This document shows, in pieces, positions 61,001 through 64,000 of a stretch of 64,000 nt of DNA. Every line of letters starts with the position of its first letter. Position 1 is the first letter of the stretch. The DNA is from Paulinella micropora. Its lineage: Eukaryota > Cercozoa > Imbricatea > Euglyphida > Paulinellidae. The notes below the pieces were generated by a model that was not told the DNA's origin, searched no databases, and saw nothing but the letters and a program-made list of their open reading frames with translations. The translations under genes were made by a program, and so were the position numbers. The DNA lies in contig WBZZ01005983.1 of the NCBI GenBank assembly GCA_019918135.1, positions 46,001-110,000 on the forward strand, given 5' to 3'.

Positions 61001-64000
61001 CTTTAGAAGCTTGAGGAAGTTATGGTCAGGTCTCACTCGCGCGCGAAATACAGCTATATTCACAAACATACCTATAAGGTCTTGGAACTCTTGGGTGCGT
61101 TCGTCTATTGCTGCTCTAAGGCTCATGTCAGACTGCTGCGTGTATTGCCATAACAGCACGTAGAAAGCAGCCGATAAAACCATGTACAAGGTCGCACCGT
61201 GCTTCTGTTGTATCGTGTGAATGCCTGAGGTGCACTCCTTGGGAACATGAAAAGGGATCTCGAAGCTGTCACTCCAACTGCCTGTGCGCGGTCGATCCAG
61301 CGGGAGTTTCAAGACATGATTTTCGGAGCCATAGAGTTTGCCCACCCAATATTCCAGATTTTTCTCGAATTCACCTCGCTCCAATCTTGCAGCTTCCCAA
61401 CGCGCGTAGTCGCCATACTGGAAAAAAAGTCGTGGCAGCTCGACCTCTGGACGACTATAGAACAACTGAAGCTCCTTCATGAACACGCCCACAGACGAAC
61501 CGTCAAACACGCTGTGATGGATCACCATTGCAAACACGAAGCACCGCTCAGATAACGCAAAGAGCTGGAACTCGACGGCAGGCCTAGCTTCTCCCAGCGG
61601 GAATGCCCGCTTATGCAACTGACCCAACGCCGCCTTGACATCTTCCTCCGACGACATCTGGATTACAGGAAGCTTGCATAGCATATCGATAGCTTCTTTC
61701 CCACTCCAGACGCGCTGGATGTACTTATAATTGTCTCCCAGCATGCACGCCATACGCAGAGATTGGTGGCGCGCCACCAAGCGGCCAAGGGACTTACGCA
61801 GTCTGTCTGTATTCAAAGGACCACAGAGGTTCCAGCTAAAACTCACATTGTACCGGTTGTCGTTGGTAGAAAGGTCATCAAGATGAACCCTCATCTGCGC
61901 AGAGGCTGGCGCAAAAGTGTCCACGCCGTCGCTAGGAATAAGGCTGCTTTTGGGCGGCAAGACAGGTTCGTCGGTATCCTCTGAGTCGACGTCCGCCGAT
62001 ACTGAAGAGAAAGTCAGCCTCTCGAGCGCGCGAGCCAGCTTGGACACCGTGTCGTTTTCTAGCAACAGCCGTAAACTAGCTTGCGATGATATTTCTTTCT
62101 TCAGGCTAGCTAGGAAACGCGCCATCATCAGCGATGCCAAACCAAGTCTGAAAAACGGTTCTTCTGCACTCACGCGTTCTAGCCCCAGTATTGAGCTAAG
62201 AATAGCCATGATTTTCTGTTCGAGTAGTGACGCTGACCTTGCCTCGTTCTTTGCAACGGGAATCTGTTGGGTTTCACCATTTTTACGATCGTCGATCGCA
62301 GGAGCTGGCAGCTGCTTGCGGTCCACTTTGCCGCTGGAGGTAAGCGGAAACTCTTCCATGCGCATGAACACAGATGGAACCATGTAAGACGGCAGCGCCT
62401 TGCTGCAAGCCTCTCGCAACACCGACTCCAGATCCGTCGCCTCAGCAGCAGCTTGACTTGCTTTGGCTGCTGGGTCTTCGGTGTAGTACGCCGCCAGGAA
62501 CGGCCTGCCAGGCACGTCTTCTCGCCGAAGAACCACCGCGGCCGCCACAGCCTTGCACGAGCAGATACAGCGCTCGATCTCGCCTAGCTCGATCCGGTAG
62601 CCGTTCAGCTTCACCTGGAAGTCTATGCGTCCCAGGAACTCGATCGTGCGGTCAGGCAGCCAGCGCACCAGGTCTCCTGTGCGATACATCTTGCCAGCAG
62701 TAAACGGGTTCGGCAGGAAGCTCTTGTCGGTCAGGTCAGGCCGGTTCAGGTAGCCCAGACCCACCTGCGGCCCGCCAACCACGAGCTCGCCCTGGCCTCC
62801 GATGGGGCAGAGCTGCTGCTTGTCGTCAAGCACGTAAAGCTCCACCAGAGTGCCTCCTGCGTTGCCGATGGAGGTCGGGTAAGACATGGAGGACGAACAC
62901 TCATGCCACGTGCAAGCTACAGCAGTTTCAGTTGGCCCATATCCATTGAGGACTCGAACAGGCGGCGATCTACTGGTCCAGGCGTCAACCAAGGAAACTG
63001 GAACTGCCTCGCCTCCAAACAACACTGTGTGAAAGTGTGGCAGGTCGGCCTCGGGTGGAACGATCGCAAAGTGATTGGGAGTTGATATCAAAATGCTGAT
63101 TTTCTGGTCGCGCATGGTGTCTGCCAGCATCAAGCGCTCCTCCTCATCGCACAAGACCAAAGCAGCGCCGGCCGCGAAGCAACTCCACGTTTCCACCACA
63201 TGCATGTCGAATGTCATCGACGCCATCTGCAGCATGCGGTCTGTTTGACTCACGCGGATGACTTTTGTCGCCCACGTGGTCGTGAAGCGAACTACGGCAC
63301 CATGGGGGAGCACGCATCCCTTAGGCTGACCTGTGGAGCCCGACGTAAAAATGATATACGCCACGTCTTCTGGAGAAGGAGCCTTGCACAGCGCAGGCAG
63401 GCTCGAAGGCCACACTTTCTGGCTCCAATCGACCGATACCAGCTTGAGGGACTGCAAGCGCTCGTGCTGCTTGGTCCCGCACAGCACCAACGCCAGCTTG
63501 GCGTCCCTGGCCACGAAGGTCCAGCGGTCGTCTGGCCACTTGGGGTCCATGGGCACGTACGCGCCTCCGGCCTTGATGATGCCTAGCATGGCCACCATCG
63601 TCGCCACCACACGCTCGGTGCTCAGCCCCACTTTCACGCCCGGACCGACCTTGAACTCGTGCGCCAGACCGCGAGCCACACGCTCAGCCTCTGCATCCAG
63701 CTGCGCGTACGTGAGCTGCGCGCCATGGTGTTCCAAAGCGATCGCGTTGGGCGTGCGTGCCGCCTGCCTCTCGAACAGTTCTTTGAAGGTCGAAGGCCCG
63801 TCGTACTCGGCAACCTCACCGCAATAAGCGGAAGACAAGAGAGCTGCGCGCTCGTCTGCGCTCACCACTTGCAGGCTCAACACGTCAGTCAACGCCCAGG
63901 CGCTGCTTCTGGTCATGACATCATGCAACAGAGTCACCAGCTGCCCCAGCAGAAGATTCATTCCTGGCTCCATGTATTTCACGGAGTTGTACGTAAGTGC
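55022..64000 (-). CDS. Non-ribosomal peptide synthetase, two modules plus membrane hexapeptide terminal domain; 5' end outside window
   Basis: More than 2,990 codons are open without interruption, and the frame runs off the right edge. Order: end of a condensation domain; adenylation A1 (about residues 70-575: YIIFTSGSTGQPKG, NGYGPTETA, YRTGDLVRW, NGYRIELGEIE); carrier PCP1 (RLGLASLMMARF, Ser present, Ala where Asp/His is usual); condensation C1 (700-1130, HHSVFDG active site); a second condensation domain lacking its N-terminal half and HHxxxDG (1150-1400); A2, nearly identical to A1; PCP2 (LGLDSLMLARF); then about 800 residues with roughly six membrane helices and three left-handed hexapeptide-repeat segments (RLLGARIGQRVVID, RLLGARVGSRTTMD, WAMGARVAGPLFLD), the bacterial 'NRPS terminal domain' (TIGR02353) layout; and a Ser/Pro tail. 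It would build a short peptide on a membrane-anchored enzyme. Product unknown. No thioesterase is seen. Confidence 0.9.
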   Translation of the reverse strand, partial: ALTYNSVKYMEPGMNLLLGQLVTLLHDVMTRSSAWALTDVLSLQVVSADERAALLSSAYCGEVAEYDGPSTFKELFERQAARTPNAIALEHHGAQLTYAQLDAEAERVARGLAHEFKVGPGVKVGLSTERVVATMVAMLGIIKAGGAYVPMDPKWPDDRWTFVARDAKLALVLCGTKQHERLQSLKLVSVDWSQKVWPSSLPALCKAPSPEDVAYIIFTSGSTGQPKGCVLPHGAVVRFTTTWATKVIRVSQTDRMLQMASMTFDMHVVETWSCFAAGAALVLCDEEERLMLADTMRDQKISILISTPNHFAIVPPEADLPHFHTVLFGGEAVPVSLVDAWTSRSPPVRVLNGYGPTETAVACTWHECSSSMSYPTSIGNAGGTLVELYVLDDKQQLCPIGGQGELVVGGPQVGLGYLNRPDLTDKSFLPNPFTAGKMYRTGDLVRWLPDRTIEFLGRIDFQVKLNGYRIELGEIERCICSCKAVAAAVVLRREDVPGRPFLAAYYTEDPAAKASQAAAEATDLESVLREACSKALPSYMVPSVFMRMEEFPLTSSGKVDRKQLPAPAIDDRKNGETQQIPVAKNEARSASLLEQKIMAILSSILGLERVSAEEPFFRLGLASLMMARFLASLKKEISSQASLRLLLENDTVSKLARALERLTFSSVSADVDSEDTDEPVLPPKSSLIPSDGVDTFAPASAQMRVHLDDLSTNDNRYNVSFSWNLCGPLNTDRLRKSLGRLVARHQSLRMACMLGDNYKYIQRVWSGKEAIDMLCKLPVIQMSSEEDVKAALGQLHKRAFPLGEARPAVEFQLFALSERCFVFAMVIHHSVFDGSSVGVFMKELQLFYSRPEVELPRLFFQYGDYARWEAARLERGEFEKNLEYWVGKLYGSENHVLKLPLDRPRTGSWSDSFEIPFHVPKECTSGIHTIQQKHGATLYMVLSAAFYVLLWQYTQQSDMSLRAAIDERTQEFQDLIGMFVNIAVFRARVRPDHNFLKLLKQVKQVWTEAFEHPCPFDLIVKRLKTRGGVAAPFTQASLNLVSSQAGLRSLKLDDVQGTPISDGVLQLPSKSELEVTVWPDEESGGLSGTFSSPACLFNPSTIERMSRRWLQLLDNIFVKGQTNVNIVDLPQRLPQDDALDYWKQKLRLDPEPLNLRADQPSKLDRTKPATTGAFRSATVCKQVEGMAKKLQELMGRRKESKQPLSTLLLACFQLLLHRLTRQGGIIVDFQGEGPAYPVLAQFPESSLSLEQLLEQVAAAVEEGRRNVVPFALLAKTLVTAPVANCRPIAQALLVWASAESEVSIEAKASAASQAADPGKASCFDGVPWDLSLRARAVGEDLELALTYNSVKYMEPGMNLLLGQLVTLLHDVMTRSSAWALTDVLSLQVVSADERAALLSSAYCGEVAEYDGPSTFKELFERQAARTPNAIALEHHGAQLTYAQLDAEAERVARGLAHEFKVGPGVKVGLSTERVVATMVAMLGIIKAGGAYVPMDPKWPDDRWTFVARDAKLALVLCGTKQHERLQSLKLVSVDWSQKVWPSSLPALCKAPSPEDVAYIIFTSGSTGQPKGCVLPHGAVVRFTTTWATKVIRVSQTDRMLQMASMTFDMHVVETWSCFAAGAALVLCDEEERLMLADTMRDQKISILISTPNHFAIVPPEADLPHFHTVLFGGEAVPVSLVDAWTSRSPPVRVLNGYGPTETAVACTWHECSSSMSYPTSIGNAGGTLVELYVLDDKQQLCPIGGQGELVVGGPQVGLGYLNRPDLTDKSFLPNPFAAGKMYRTGDLVRWLPDRTIEFLGRIDFQVKLNGYRIELGEIERCICSCKAVAAAVVLRREDVPGRPFLAAYYTEDPAAKASQAAAEATDLESVLREACSKALPPYIVPSAFVRMEEFPLTSSGKVDRKQLPAPRPAIDDLKNVAVAKDNPKRAVQKIVSASTAGSTSQSPKQSALTDSILEVLQKITGSNNVDPDVSFTDLGLDSLMLARFTASLQNEVYAATTVHLLMDNDTANKRAHAINPEDRQGRKLRSTKSPYVDRKSSFTELPPETPSFHEPSLSRISSLLLQLLGLCYICLVAFLPAVPVFDWGVWFSRNIPLVAACALVPLLWMAYGIMLCFLVFVSKATFVHVSQGEVLAIGSFKFVRWWTMARLVDYANAVFVCHLRGSIFIVWWYRLLGARIGQRVVIDTELISDPELLIAESDVIIGRGVSVHMYQVNDEGLVQFEVTYLHHHVCLQSGSQLMPDVTVLPYATIQPATQVGPSERVSAGAPRAQAGTKTGRIQRTLFAFGQALGLYVVGLFSVLVGVVIWLIVAAIWSLHRLSLVEAYVILPLIMLTGKRFYCLLPVLVGISGERTLQFVSDLFRDGAFLHLLIAFSISKAATCLVVIVVIVLFKWLIIGRRKPGLTPLYSFDHLRLWVWHAVFGAQSDFMVIIRASCHWFALFYRLLGARVGSRTTMDLKDLLDPDLLSVGSDCHLGSGALLCTSLMTAEGIEQESIVLGDRSMAGMFSLVMPGTVIGDEVMLGGGSSVPVRNTRLESGWVYLGSPCTKMKPLREMLALEGLVGDELWYIPCYINAFLWVYPIIMLILMEFLLLLPLLLCLCLLALVQVRIHPAAMVFFAGPYLIVPFLFSTLIAVLCKWMFVCRQRAGSKHQMYSFRDFCRTSALIMQACWTSSWGFLLRGSEYLSSTVWAMGARVAGPLFLDSLDLCDVDLLSFEENAVVLSEVMYTEHISHAIDCFVFLLTCQLQLSKPIRLIAQKIGLEKEAREVCLNTNEDDIHVFNFSCLFIPSQARLYAHALEARTIRLDKISVGKGSVIDHRALMMPKMFAGDGELFTAWNLQRRTGDVRSKKKNARFGRRPQSLYSRAMSTISTPAPEKDPRPFAFVQSPISPPQKLSLVKAAFSPAFTPSPISNQNEMPPSPFVVLTMENPDDRTEGKSPFLQVPDHVFLPKKADTAPVTIHVSAVSRSATKLSLRVEQKGDSVSAVSPKYI
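55628..55825 (-). other. Possible unspliced intron within the NRPS frame
   Basis: The third hexapeptide segment is interrupted by hydrophobic, AT-rich coding sequence (CFVFLLTCQLQLSKPIRLIA) ending in a pyrimidine-rich CATACCATCACAG just before ARLYAHALEART. The donor would be at about 55820-55825 (GTCATG or GTACAC). Removing it would bring AVVLSE next to the ARLYAH strand. The stretch has no stop in frame, so it may equally be exonic. Confidence 0.4.
58253..59971. repeat. NRPS internal repeat: second adenylation unit
   Basis: Nearly identical to 62285-64000 (offset 4029 bp), covering the end of the condensation domain and all of the adenylation domain. Long stretches match even at silent positions. 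Confidence 0.95.
62285..64000. repeat. NRPS internal repeat: first adenylation unit
   Basis: Partner of 58253-59971. The match reaches the window edge, so its full length is unknown. Confidence 0.95.

Noticed and set aside
57131-63586. Many plus-strand frames opposite the NRPS, including identical pairs at 59171/63200
   Set aside because: They are antisense shadows of the GC-rich NRPS frame, duplicated because the NRPS unit is duplicated.
1-64000. tRNA or rRNA genes
   Set aside because: I saw no cloverleaf with a conserved T-loop and no rRNA core sequence by eye, though a dedicated scan was not possible.

Overview
The window is a stretch of protist (most likely microalgal) nuclear DNA made of two compositionally different halves. 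Positions 1-35087 are AT-rich and carry a decaying polinton-like virus / virophage-like provirus (PLV). Positions 35088-64000 are GC-richer, with spliceosomal-type introns, simple-sequence arrays, a broken Ty3/gypsy retroelement and a very long non-ribosomal peptide synthetase (NRPS) gene. I cannot name the species; a GC-rich unicellular eukaryote with an AT-rich endogenous PLV fits best.

Provirus layout. The core (8170-30674) reads left to right: a zinc-finger/AP2-like gene, small hypothetical genes, protein-primed family B DNA polymerase (9404-12484), two ExoX-C-terminal-like small proteins, then on the minus strand an unknown structural protein, major capsid protein, penton/minor capsid protein, a coiled-coil plus adenovirus-type protease gene, a small basic protein, the packaging ATPase, two trimeric-fibre genes (the longer ending in an S74 auto-chaperone) and a two-helix membrane protein, and back on the plus strand a charged protein and an rve integrase. 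The core lies between two 4.0-kb inverted arms (4171-8169 and 30675-34673), each with its own fibre start, charged protein, integrase and zinc-finger genes. Left of the left arm, 1-4149 is an almost identical direct copy of 9463-13612. Most viral genes carry single-base frameshifts or stops. Many are shared between copies, so decay preceded duplication.

Between viral genes lies a family of about 50-75 bp palindromes whose stem sequences differ from copy to copy but stay self-complementary. Two copies sit inside the protease gene and are translated. The fibre-start/charged-protein cassette occurs four times with different fibre continuations, which looks like material for changing receptor specificity.

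At 35087 the right-arm fibre gene runs directly into the 3' end of a minus-strand Ty3/gypsy-like element (gag-like 50260-45981, protease-like, RT, RNase H, integrase down to 35088). That element is interrupted by a 4.54-kb insertion (41445-45980) bounded by a 9-bp direct repeat. The insertion carries an unknown intron-containing gene and arrays of a 19/20-bp palindromic satellite. From 51.6 to 53.2 kb there is a triplet repeat and the remains of another reverse transcriptase. The right end (55022-64000, minus strand, running off the window) is an NRPS with two nearly identical adenylation domains and a membrane-embedded, hexapeptide-repeat terminal domain.
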